Positions 34,961 through 45,609 of a DNA stretch of 64,000 nt are shown here, one piece after another; position 1 is the stretch's first letter, and each line of letters begins with the position of its first letter. The notes under the pieces were generated by a model, which searched no databases, was not told the DNA's origin, and was given only the letters and a program-made list of their open reading frames with translations. The DNA lies in NCBI GenBank assembly GCA_021186555.1, contig JAJKFL010000004.1, positions 7,678,001 to 7,742,000 on the forward strand, read 5' to 3'. The DNA is from Reticulitermes speratus (taxonomy: Eukaryota > Arthropoda > Insecta > Blattodea > Rhinotermitidae). The position numbers and the translations under genes were made by a program.

Positions 34961-35407
34961 CGCAGAGGATCTAGAATTAATTTACGTCAGGCGCCGGGTT
35001 TTCCTGTATGTACAAAGGCCTGTACACCACTACGTGCTGATTTAGTGTGCGAGATGGGGCATCCGTCACGTCTGGAAAAAGCAGAGGCGAAATACGAGGG
35101 ACCCAGACGCCGGGTCTTGCGGGCCACCGGAATGGCGTGTAAATGCCGCCGATGTGATTCCAGGACTTAGTTTGGGAACCAGAATGAAATATGGTTGTGT
35201 TAAAAGCGCGCATAGTGTGCAGCTTGGTGACGAATAGCGGTTGGCGAGTGACCGCAGCAAGTTGTTGGTGCGTTCGTTCATCGTCTGCAGACAGATTCTT
35301 TGTGGATATACATGCCTTATATGAGGCCATGACATTGTCTGTCACGGCCTGCAGAGTTTAACAAAATTAACGCAAGAGCCATGAGGGATCTAATCCAAGA
35401 ACATAAG

Positions 35408-35938
35408 TTCACATACATACATACGTACACACATACACACATACACACAGATACGTAAATATATATACATAGATAGATACGTACATATACTACGTAGATA
35501 CATACATATACTACGTAGATAGATACATAGGTTGATAGATAACATAGATACGTACATACATAGATACATTAATACATATACTACATATATAGATACATAG
35601 GTAGATAGCTACATACATAGATACGTACATACATAGATACATATATACATACGTACATATACTACATAGACAGATACATAGATAGGTGGATACATAGGTA
35701 GATAAATACGGACATACATAGATACATATATACATACGTACGTATAGTACATAGATACGTACATACATAGATGGCTAGATGAATAGATAGATACATACAT
35801 ACATGCATACATACTTACGTAAATACATACTTTAATTTATATACGTATATACGGACATACGTAAATACGTACGGACATACATACATACATACATACATAC
35901 ATACATACGTACGTACGGACATACATACATACATACGA
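35408..35938. repeat. TACA/GATA microsatellite, about 530 bp
   Basis: Interrupted ACAT and AGAT repeats with frequent ACGT variants, ending in a purer ACATACATACATACATACAT run at 35879-35906. Tyr/Ile/Val/Met-rich open frames on the minus strand are artefacts of the four-base repeat. Confidence 0.95.
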
Positions 35939-36014
35939 CTCCCGACCATGTTGTTAGAATGCTACGTGGCTAACGTATTACTAATAAATGAACGTGGAGA
36001 AAGAATGTACGTCC

Positions 36015-36440
36015 AGTTACAGCAGGCCCGCTCAACCCGTAGCTCGCGGGCAACATGTTGCCCGCGACACAGTGTTATTCTGCCCGCGGAGACATTCGAA
36101 ATGAGAAAACGAGTTTAACCCTTTGCATGGCAAAGCGAAGCTAGAACGCCGAAAATGAGGCGGCCTAGGCCCCCAAGAGGCTGTCGAGCCATTGGAAAAA
36201 AAAAATGCATTATACGAGTATTACTGCTTCATGTGAGAATGTGCTGGCAGTAGCGACATGCTAACCAAGGATGTGACTTCCCTTACTTTACAAATTGTTC
36301 CTATTATCTGTAATTTATATTTTTATTGCACATGACGTGTAGAATAATACACAGGTAAATTACGTGTATAATTTGCCTTTGCCTGTGTATTAAATTTCAT
36401 GTTGCCTGCATAGACACCGAATTTTGCCAGCGATCCACTA
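36015..36440. mobile_element. hAT-like MITE, CAGGCCTGCTCAACCCG family, carrying a SINE2b tail
   Basis: It starts CAGGCCCGCTCAACCCGTAG at 36023 and follows the intact copy at 53316 (CTCGCGGGCAACATGTTGCC, TTCGAAATGAGAAAACG, TAAATTTCATGTTGCC). Between 36157 and 36210 it holds a foreign piece, GGCGGCCTAGGCCCCCAAG ... GCCATTGG plus A-run, the 3' end of SINE2b. The right terminus is lost. Confidence 0.78.
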
Positions 36441-36543
36441 CAAAATCGCCTTCAGCTTAACTCGTCGTATTTTTATAAATTTTATATCTTTTTGATATGT
36501 ATATGTATATATTGTTCTCTTTGTGAAATCTTAATTTTATACG

Positions 36544-36587
36544 AATCCCTGATGGTGATCCAATGAGGGATCGAAACATGTTGGATT
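36544..36587 (+). other. Hammerhead-ribozyme-like hairpin motif
   Basis: AATCC, CTGATGG, T, GATCC, loop AATGAG, GGATC, GAAAC, AT, GTT, GGATT. The outer pair (AATCC/GGATT) and the inner pair (GATCC/GGATC) are perfect. The order is that of a type I hammerhead with a very short stem III. The core differs from CTGANGA at the last base and has one extra T before the inner stem, so I call it ribozyme-like only. Confidence 0.45.
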
Positions 36588-36949
36588 GATCACAGATCTT
36601 GTAATATAGAATTATTAAAACAATAGAGTGCATTTAGTTGGGCTGAATATTGTGCGTTTAATCTCTTCATGCAAATACTGGGCTGGAGGCTCTGATCGCT
36701 TCCATCCACAGCCATTCAAGTTAATGAAGAACGGCGTCCTACCATTCGATGCCATATAACTTCGTCTTTTGGAAAGACGTTAAATGTCCCAGGAACAAAT
36801 ACCTAAATCAGTCACAAACTTGTCATTTGACACAATATAAACATGTACTCCTTTAGCTGAGAAAGCGTTGTTCAATAAATTGCTGAACACACTGCGAATA
36901 TCATGAATAATACATTTGTTTTCCTTTAATGTTATTGCCCCTTAAGCCT

Positions 36950-37195
36950 TGTTAGCTCAGTCACTGTAGTGTGTGTGCTGAGGGTCGAACGGATCTGGAT
37001 TTAATTCCCTAGCGGCAGGGATTATTTCTTCTCCACGGCATCCAAACCGTCTGTGGGGCCTGACCTTCCTATCCAGTGGGCACCACGGACACGGTCCCCC
37101 AGGGGTAAAGCCGTGACGGCGTGTAGTTTACCGCTCCCTCATACGTATTCATGACGTAGTGCATAATGAAGCAGAGACAACTTCGGTTTTAACTT
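36950..37195 (+). mobile_element. Diverged SINE1-like element
   Basis: CTTGTTAGCTCAGTCACTG is a tRNA-type A box. Then ATTTAATTCCCTAGCGGCAG, CCAAACCGTCTGTGGGGCCT and CAGGGGTAAAGCCGTGACGG follow the SINE1 order. Confidence 0.6.
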
Positions 37196-37246
37196 AGTTG
37201 TGTCTACACACGTGTGCCTAGATACATACACACAGGAACGCTTATA

Positions 37247-37433
37247 TACAGTCGAACTCGGTTATAACGTTATGAAAGGGACCGAATATTTTGTGTCGTT
37301 ATAAACGAGTGTCGTTATAACGGAGGAGTGTATTGTTATGGTTAACAGTGAGGAATTAATTGGTACCACAGAATATCTTGACTCTATAAACGAGGTGTAT
37401 AAACCGATGTCGTTATAACCGGGTTCGACTGTA
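37247..37433. mobile_element. pogo-like MITE copy 2, 183 bp, TA duplication
   Basis: Element 37249-37431, CAGTCGAACTCGGTTATAAC at the left and its inverted form (complement CAGTCGAACCCGGTTATAAC) at the right, TA on both sides. Very similar to copy 1 at 25584. Confidence 0.92.
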
Positions 37434-37656
37434 TTTTCAGAAATATGTATTGTAGGTTGCTATGGAAATATTCCAGGAAAAGAAGGGTCTTTAAATAAAA
37501 AAACACAATTGCGAGGATTAAACAAGTCTTTTTCTTTTCTGATTGGCCCCAATTCTGCGTAACTTGCATTGTTTTATTGTAACCTACTTGAATTAGTATC
37601 CCATAAGGGGTTTTTGGGTAAATATGGAGACATCTTCTGATTTTTTATGTCATGGC

Positions 37657-38188
37657 TACTGTCTGTTTCGTGGGCCGGGATAGCGTAGTCGGTATAGCGA
37701 CTCGCTACGGACTGGACGGTCCGGGGATCGAATCCCTAAGCCGATCCCAGTGGCCGTGCGGTCTAAGGCGTGGGTCTTCGGCCGCTCGCTTACTAGGATC
37801 GTGGGTTCGAATCCCACCGGGGGCATGGATGTTTGTGTTGTGTTAGATGTATGGACGGTAGCATGAAACATAAAGTGACATGCAGGACAAAAAGGACTTC
37901 AACAGTACAAATGGATCAAAAGGGGAAAACCCAGTAATTAAAAAAAAAATACTGTGGGGGCGAGACTTTTCGCAGCCGTCCAGACCGACCCTGGGGCCCA
38001 CCCAGCCTCCTATACAATGGGTACTGTGTCTCGTTCCCGGGGGTAAAGCGGCCGGGGCGTGGAGTTGACCACCCACCCCCATCTAGTGCCGGAGTTAAAG
38101 AAAGAGTAGAGCTATACCTCTACTCCCCCTCTGGGCCTTCATGGCCTGTTCTAGGGTGACCTTTACCTTACCTTTTACTGTCTGTTTC
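37657..38188 (+). mobile_element. Composite SINE: SINE1 carrying a SINE2a in its B box
   Basis: Outer element 37670-38175 between TACTGTCTGTTTC copies. SINE1 head 37670-37736 ends GGGGATCGAATCCC. SINE2a follows (GCCGATCCCAGTGGCCGTGC at 37740, B box GGGTTCGAATCCCACC, GACGGTAGCATGAAAC, A-run ending near 37949). The SINE1 body resumes at GTGGGGGCGAGACTTTTCGC and ends GGTGACCTTTACCTTACC. The 5' junction is the same as in the copy at 21764-22268. Confidence 0.93.
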
Positions 38189-38199
38189 TGTTATTGAGA

Positions 38200-38858
38200 A
38201 ATTATAAATATCACAGTGAAAATGGCTCTTTGAAATTCAGCGGGAAATAGTTTCTTTCGTTTCTACATCCTTCTTTTCCGTTAAACTTTCCATACCTTAA
38301 TCTCCCTTCTTCTTTCGTTAGAACAGTGAATTAAATTATATCTTTATCCTGCTAATGGAACAGTTTCGAACATAAGAGCTGCCATCTGGTTAATTACGTG
38401 AAAACTACTCGCTTCCATGGAAATGGCGTGAGAGCGACATAACATACGCTCATAGTCAGGCATAAAAGTTATAAAGGAATTACGCAATATGCCACGGCTA
38501 ATTACACTGAAACTTCAAATAATAAATTTATTCAAAGCTGACAAAAGAGAAGGGCTTCTGCGCAAGGTATGTAGCACTTAGCATTTAAAGGAACACGAGA
38601 TATCTCGTTCGTAACATTTAAATGGTTGATGTTTTCTGGTTTGATGAAGATGTGTTGCAGTGTGATGTATGTAAGCAACGTCGTGATGCCTTGCGACGTC
38701 TCCGTCCCGTTACGTACGAGAAATTTAGACCTAAACCTACAAAATACTGGTAAAGTCTGTTGTAGCGTGTAAGTGGTTGTAGTGACCTGGTGTTGTGGGT
38801 GATGCTAGAAACCTCGTGTATGACACATAGCTACAGGTTTAGAATGTATTCTGTCAGT
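38200..38858. other. No gene recognised
   Basis: AT-rich without shared repeats or exon candidates. Confidence 0.4.
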
Positions 38859-38859
38859 A

Positions 38860-39029
38860 CAGGGGTGCACAAATTCCGGGCACCAGGTCGCCATGGCGAC
38901 TAAATTTTGTACAGTGGCGCCAAATAATTTTGGGTCCTCAGTATGGAACTTGCTTCATGTCACCCTTCTGGTGCCTAGAATTTTGAGTTGGTTCCTAGAT
39001 TGTTGGAAAATTTGTGTACTTTTGCCCCA
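38860..39029 (+). mobile_element. hAT-like MITE, CAGGGGTGCACAAATT family
   Basis: It starts CAGGGGTGCACAAATTCCGG. The interior CTTGCTTCATGTCACCCTTC matches 22548 and, inverted, 32615. The right end AATTTGTGTACTTTTGCCCC is a decayed inverted copy of the left. Confidence 0.72.
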
Positions 39030-39339
39030 AGGTTAGTTTTTCAAACTTATAACTCGGAACCACCTGGATCGACGTAGCTGGCAGTAAATCGACTTTCGCC
39101 CAGTACTTCTCATTTTATACGCAATTTTAAACAGAACGAGATACTAGCTTCTTTCATTCCCCTCTGTATTTCTGTTTTAACAGGGCTGTTATTGGTTGAT
39201 GGATTGTTTAATGGCGCCATTTATATTGCTGATGTCACACACACGAGATATAAGAGAGGGACCGGTTTTTTTTTAAAACAATATATCTCGTTGATAGAAT
39301 AAAATGTCAAAAGGGTTTCGGACTGTTTGGCGTAACAAG

Positions 39340-39480
39340 ATCAAAACAAATGTTCAATACCGAAGATGGAGGAAGGCGTTTCCTTCGAAACGTTGGTTAT
39401 ATCTACCAAACTACACGGCGTCACTTTCCAGAAGACCGTAACATTTATTTTCACCGCCTTGAAAACCTCAGACGTCGGAG
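39340..39480 (+). repeat. Single arm of the fold-back family
   Basis: CGAAGATGGAGGAAGGCG ... CTTCGAAACGTTGGTTATAT, then CTACCAAACTACACGGCGTC and CACTTTCCAGAAGACC. This is the clearest statement of the family core plus flank. Confidence 0.6.
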
Positions 39481-41020
39481 AATTTGTTTCCCGACACGGC
39501 AGCCAGATAGCACTACTGTATTCTGAATTAATTTTACAGTCCTTATCATGTTCTGGAGGAAAGACGTAGAGAGCTGAGATTTGGTGCGTGTAGTATCGTA
39601 CATTTTATAGGCCTTATTAAGTCTTGCAACTGAACGGGAGAAGCATGCCAGTTAGACATAAGGGTTGTGTTTAAGAAAGGGGTTAGGTGAACCCCTCATC
39701 CCTCCTGCCTTTACAATTATAAATGGAAATTGGATAGGGGAGACAAGCACAGAATGGGAAAGAAACTTTGCATAATATCTCTTCAAAAGCATCTACCGAG
39801 TGAAAATTTTTCCGCCTATAAACGGAATTATAAAACAGCGACGTTTGCAAAATGAGAAAACTTGTTTGATAGAATATTTCTTTTCCAGTTCTCTGAGTTT
39901 GTTTTTTTTTTTGATGTAGTGTACATGTATAGGCCTATTTGAAAGTCTAATGATGGCGAATAACTGTTATAATGTTTAGAAATTCTTTTAATTCTTGGTC
40001 TGATGGTATTCAATTCCTTTCGAAACAATTGTAGGTACTGTTTATCCCTAAATTGCCTGATATTTAGGTCACTGTGTGAAAGTGTGGCTTATTAAAAGAA
40101 TAATGAACATAAACCCGGTATATATTTTTGAAAGGTGCCTCGAACTCTGTGTTTTTAAAAATTACAACCATGGAGTATGGATAGTGGTCGCTGTGCGAAT
40201 CTCTGAGGTGGGAATTACAGTAATTGAATGTAAATTCTGAAACTTTGTACGATAAGAAATTTGTAATAATGTTTGAATATTTTAAAGTTGCATTTTTCTA
40301 ATGTCTATGGTGCCAATATGGCGACTGCTTGAATTAGAGCTGTATATGGGTTTAATTTTAACTGGTGATTCAGATTATTTGTGAACTTGAAATTTGGCCT
40401 CCTGAGAAATTATGTTTCTGAGAAATCGACAAGTTTATTGAAATCTGTGTAAATAGGACCTGCTAGCCTCCAGCTCTTTGTAACTCGCCCAATACAGTGC
40501 ACAAACCAAGCTTCTGTCTACTCAAAATTACCATATGCAGTGCACATGGTTGCTTTCGTATTTCGTTACACAGAGGAAACACTTAAAGTGGCATTTGACC
40601 ATTTATCCCCGAGGAACAAAGACCGCGAGTGGCATGCCGTTACCATTGTAACCCATATTTTTTCACTATTATGGACCTTCACATTTTCGCGAGGTAGGGT
40701 AACGTAATCCTTTTTTTCTGCTGCGACGAATAAATTTATTTTGTAATGTATAAAATAGCAGGCAGTATAGCAAGGAAGGGTATGGTAATGGGGATGAGGG
40801 TTGTGGATTGCTGGGGGATGCAGTGCAATTAGATGTTGACATCTGTGCACAGACGGTGCATGCCCCATAGAAATACTGTCTCACTGCACGGCTTGTTTTT
40901 ACGTGGCATGTACAGAATGGTCGGTATTGTAGCTCTCTGCTCCAATACGTTGTTTGGATTCCGCCTGAAGAAAAGTTACGCTGTTGACAGTTTTTTGAAA
41001 CATGCGATTTTTTTTCATGT
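39481..41020. other. 1.5 kb with no gene recognised
   Basis: AT-rich. The longest frames (100-132 codons, minus strand, 40566-41067) have no recognisable domain, and the longer one runs into the SINE1 at 41034. Confidence 0.45.
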
Positions 41021-41333
41021 GTAAGTCCGAATAAGGTAAAGGTAAAGTTCGCCCTAGAACAGGTCATGAAGGCCCAGAGGGGGAGTAGAGGTATAGCTGT
41101 AGTCTTTCTTTAACCTCGGCGCTAGATGGGAGTGGGTGGTCAACGCCACGCCTCGGCCGCTTTACCCCGGGAACGACCCGGTACCCATTGTACTGGAGGC
41201 CGGATAGGCCCCAGGGCCGGTCTGGACGGGTGCTGAAAATCTCGCCCCCCACCGGGATTCGATCCCCGGACCGTCCAGCCCGTAGCGAGTCGATATACCG
41301 ACTGAGCTATCCCGGCCCACGTAAGTCCGAGTA
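41021..41333 (-). mobile_element. SINE1, full length, 13-bp target-site duplication
   Basis: Element 41034-41320 between GTAAGTCCGAATA and GTAAGTCCGAGTA. The minus strand shows the head GGGCCGGGATAGCTCAGTCG, B box GGGGATCGAATCCCGG and 3' end GGGCGAACTTTACCTTTACC. One of the cleanest copies, useful as a reference for the family. Confidence 0.95.
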
Positions 41334-41470
41334 CGTAAAGTAAATTCCTTCCTCTGCTTAATTAAGTACCAGGTGACGTTCGTAACCTCGGAACTAGCTG
41401 GTGAGTGTTCATCTTCGCGCCCCTGCCGCTGTATCCTTCGAGAACAAGACAGGTAATGTACGTATAACGT

Positions 41471-41975
41471 AGGTGCGTTCTTGTAACCATTGTTGCCGTG
41501 GAAAAGCAATAAGTATTGCATATTCTGAGTGTGTCTGTAGCCTTAGTTATCTAGCATGCAAAGCGCATGCGCTGTATTATATTGTCATCTGTGGCCCTTC
41601 TTGCTGTACCATATTTTTCCACATTATCTCATAAACGTCACGATTTTGGGGAAAAAATTATTGAACATGAAATGTGTGTTTTAATTTTCTTTACAACTTT
41701 TGTCTGAAACATTTCTCATTCTGAGAAGAATTCAGCGAGATATTATTATAACTGTACATAACTATTCACGTAAAGTACCCGTTAGTGTTCTAAGATTTTA
41801 ATCAAACTTAAATTTTCTGGCAAGATTTTTGAAAAATATTCAGATGTCATATTTCTTGAAAATCCGTCCAGTGGAAGTCGTGTTGTCTCACGCGGACGGG
41901 CAGATAGACAAACAGACAGACAGAGATGACGAAGGTAATAGTCGCTTTTCGCAAGTTTGCGAACGCGCCTAAAAG
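41471..41975 (-). mobile_element. R1 repeat, near full length (about 505 bp)
   Basis: Minus strand from AGGCGCGTTCGCAAACTTGC at 41975 through GACGGATTTTCAAGAAATAT, AACGGGTACTTTACGTGAAT and GCCACAGATGACAATATAAT to an inverted AGGTGCGTTCTTGTAACC at 41471. The two ends are about 10-bp inverted repeats. No open frame of note. Confidence 0.75.
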
Positions 41976-42657
41976 TTCGGCCAAATTTAACCCTTTCCAT
42001 CTTGGTTTCTGGAGTTTAAAACAACTGGTTCTTCAGGTCTGAGTTTTATAACGCCCTTTTCAAAACAACAATTTCTGCATAATTGAAGCTTTCCTTATTT
42101 TTGTAAATAATTGGAATTGTACTGTAGTATGCACTATATTGACAGTAACTGCAGCGTACCTTTTTATAGAAACATAAAATGGGAAGCGTAACACACCTCC
42201 CCCCCTATATAATGTGCGTCCAAATCGTAAAGATAAAAAATGAAGAAGAATTATGTGTTTACATGTCGATTATGCAGTGAAACACGGCTGTCGATGCATT
42301 AAACATTTAGGGAAGATTTATTTTGAATTGTTTTACACCCAGTTTCAAACGTGCGCTATAATAATGAACATTCAATATTGCGTGATGTAGGCGTCTGTGG
42401 TATTTTGAATGAGATAGTTGGCATTATGTGTGGCGATATTGGATGTTACATATTGCCTTGGAACTTGCTGCACGAAAATAGATGGCACTTAAATTTGGTA
42501 TCTCTTTGGAGGAAAATAAAAGTACGCATTATATTGGGAAAAGACAGTTGTGTCGACCATTCCAGTAGTCTTTGTTAATTAACCTTTCAAAGCCTCGTGG
42601 TTACTTCACGTACCACCAGGTTTAACCTTCAGAAATTCTACGTTCTGCCCACACAGT
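41976..42657. other. No gene recognised
   Basis: Intergenic sequence leading into the 114-bp array; a short open frame at 42351-42578 has no similarity I know. Confidence 0.4.
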
Positions 42658-43797
42658 GTATTTATGTGTTTTGTATGAATCTCAGAACAAACAGCGATTG
42701 TTTCGCTATACAGCATTAACTGATCGGTTTTTATAACTGAGACGGAGTGTGTTTACTGCGCGGTACGGACTGTATTTATGTGTTTTGTGTGGATCTCAGA
42801 ACAAACAGCGATTATTTCACTGTACAACATTAACTGACTGGTTTGTATAACTGAGATGGAGTGTGTTTACTGCGCGGTACGGACTGTATTTATGTGTTTT
42901 GTGTGGATCTCAGAACAAACAGCGATTATTTCACTGTACAACATTAACTGACTGGTTTGTATAACTGAGATGGAGTGTGTTTACTGCGCGGTACGGACTG
43001 TATTTATGTGTTTTGTGTGGATCTCAGAACAAACAGCGATTATTTCACTGTACAACATTAACTGACTGTTTTGTATAACTGAGATGGAGTGTGTTTACTG
43101 CGCGGTACGGACTGTATTTATGTGTTTTGTGTGGATCTCAGAACAAACAGCGATTATTTCACTGTACAACATTAACTGACTGGTTTGTATAACTGAGACG
43201 GAGTGTGTTTACTGCGCGGTACGGACTGTATTTATGTGTTTTGTGTGGATCTCAGAACAAACAGCGATTATTTCACTGTACAGCATTAACTGACTGGTTT
43301 GTATGATTGAGACGGAGTGTGTTTACTGCGCGGTACGGACTGTATTTATGTGTTTTGTGTGGATCTCAGAACAAACAGCGATTATTTCACTGTACAGCAT
43401 TAACTGACTGGTTTGTATAATTGAGACGGAGTGTGTTTACTGCGCGGTACGGACTGTATTTATGTGTTTTGTGTGGATCTCAGAACAAACAGCGATTATT
43501 TCACTGTACAACATTAACTGACTGGTTTGTATAACTGAGACGGAGTGTGTTTACTGCGCGGTACGGACTGTATTTATGTGTTTTGTGTGGATCTCAGAAC
43601 AAACAGCGATTATTTCACTGTACAACATTAACTGACTGGTTTGTATAACTGAGATGGAGTGTGTTTACTGCGCGGTACGGACTGTATTTATGTGTTTTGT
43701 ATGGATCTCAGAACAAACAGCGATTATTTCACTATACAACATTAACTGATCGGTTTTTATAACCGAGACGGAGTGTGTTTACTGCGCGGTACGAGCT
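42658..43797. repeat. 114-bp tandem satellite, 10 units
   Basis: The unit starts GTATTTATGTGTTTTGTGTG, continues GATCTCAGAACAAACAGCGA, and ends GTTTACTGCGCGGTACGGAC. Starts at 42658, 42772, 42886, 43000 and every 114 bp to 43684. Inner units differ at only a few sites (GAGATGG/GAGACGG, CAACATT/CAGCATT); the first and last are the most different, as expected for an array homogenised by unequal exchange. No frame stays open. Confidence 0.97.
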
Positions 43798-43919
43798 GAA
43801 TCTCTAAAAAGAAGTCAGTTAATCTTAGTTTTTAAAGGATTGATAAGGCTGTAAAAGAGTCTTTCTTTGATGTGTGTATTTTTTTTGAAGAGCTTGACAG
43901 ATATCAAGCGGTAACTACC

Positions 43920-44100
43920 AATGACCATACGTAATGAAGACCAGCAGGGCTCGTGCATGTAAGGCGGGCCACACATACTCTTAATCTCGGTACTACGTGG
44001 TGGTGAGTGCCCAGCCTCACGCTCATGAGGCTTTACCCCCCCAGGGAAGAGCACACTATACTTGCTGCATAAGAACCTGAATGGGCCTGGGCGTGGGACG
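43920..44100 (-). mobile_element. Strongly diverged SINE1
   Basis: ACGTAATGAAGACCAGCAGG, CTTAATCTCGGTACTACGTG and GAGGCTTTACCCCCCCAGGG follow an inverted SINE1 body. Confidence 0.5.
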
Positions 44101-44415
44101 TGGTATTGAATATAATAAAAATTATATTTTTACTGTACTAAATGTATTACAGCAAGACGTGCTTATGACAGAATTCTAACAAACCAGGACGGTCGTGAAT
44201 GTTATGTAGCATTCTTGCTTTTTGTCCTATAGGTCCTGGGTTCAGACTGGGCCAGGAGATTGGTTGTTCTGAGATTTTTAGTGCGCTTCTCGAATCTCTC
44301 CAGGAAAATTCCCGGAGGGTATCTTCAATTAAGCCAAGACCTTGTCCTTCCGCGTACTTTGGAATTCACTATTAAGTTATTATATTATTCGATAGCTTCT
44401 TTCAATGAACCATAC

Positions 44416-44670
44416 GAGTAGTTCACCCTAGAACAGACCATGAAGGCCCTGAGGGGGAGTACAGGTGCAGGTCTATTCTTTCTTTAACCTCGGCGCTAGA
44501 TCGGGGTGGGTGGCCAACGCCACGCCTTGGCCGCTTTACCACCGGGAATGACCCGGTACCCATTGTACAGGAGGCTGGGTAGGCCCCAGGGCCGGCCTGG
44601 GCGGGTGCGGAAAATCTTGCCCCCACTGGGATTCGATCCCCGGACCGTCCAGCCCGTAGCGAGTCGCTGT
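44416..44670 (-). mobile_element. SINE1, head truncated
   Basis: The minus strand runs from GCGACTCGCTACGGGCTGGA and B box GGGGATCGAATCCCAG through GGTAAAGCGGCCAAGGCGTG to CTGTTCTAGGGTGAAC. The first 20 bases of the head are missing. Confidence 0.9.
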
Positions 44671-45059
44671 CTCATATAACAGTTACAATACAGCATTATA
44701 TTTCTCGCGCACATCATACGGCACAAAGTCTTACTACCTACTACAGGTAGGCACGCCACTGTTACTGAAGAGGCCTGTTTCTAAATGTTGTTTCATTTTT
44801 CTCCTCAAGTTTCTTCATTCGTTATAAAGGCAGGCTGTTCTGCACACATTTTGTTTTAATTATTTCCTGTTTGTAACAGTGATGTTATTTCTGGGATAAA
44901 ATTCAAGACTCACAGTTGGAACAAATTATATGAGCGTAGAGCAATAAATAGCCGAGCAGGCTGCGTTCTGTTACATTCTTTTTCCTTGCCGTTTCCGCAT
45001 TAAACGGTTTCCGTATATACGCTGTATTTTTGCGAATAGATATTTTAATCTAAAGGTAT
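44671..45059. other. No gene recognised
   Basis: AT-rich intergenic DNA. Confidence 0.4.
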
Positions 45060-45455
45060 GGTATAAAGTTTAATCCAGGCTTCATTTGAGACAGGTCTGT
45101 GAAATTTGATAGGGGACTTTTATCAAATACTGTCGAGAAACTGCAAATATCGATAAAATCGGACAAAAATATCGGACACTTTACATGAAGACCTAAGTAC
45201 GTTTTATTGTTTCCAGCGCTTGTATCAAAAACTGTCGAGAAACTGCAAATATCGATAAAATCGGACAAAAATATCGGACACTTTACATGAAGACCTAAGT
45301 ACGTTTTATTGTTTCCAGCGATAAAAATTCGCCATAAAAGCATTTTTGTGATACACTCAGTAATTTTGTATTGCTGACAGTGACACGTAGCTCAGCAATA
45401 CAGAAAGCATTGTTGCGTTTCCAGTGCAACAATGATCACACGAACGCGCCACAAT
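45060..45455 (-). mobile_element. R1-related repeat with a 102-bp internal duplication
   Basis: The minus strand contains AGGTCTTCATGTAAAGTGTC and GATATTTTTGTCCGATTTTA twice, 102 bp apart (for instance TGTCGAG at 45131 and 45233). The right edge, CACACGAACGCGCCACAATG, carries the inverted R1 terminus. The duplicated piece also keeps a minus-strand frame open because 102 is divisible by three; I see no coding signal. Confidence 0.68.
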
Positions 45456-45609
45456 GTTACGTTGTTCGTAAGTTGCCTGTCTCGTATTTTTGTGCATGGT
45501 AAGAAAGAATTCGACAGACAAGCATTTCGTATTCGAAATTGAGGCTCTGTCTAGCTTCCTTATGTCGACCATTCAAAATAAACAGGTACCCATAAATCCC
45601 ATAGTCATG

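Noticed and set aside
35511-35812. Tyr/Val/Met-rich frames
   Set aside because: Produced by the TACA/GATA microsatellite.
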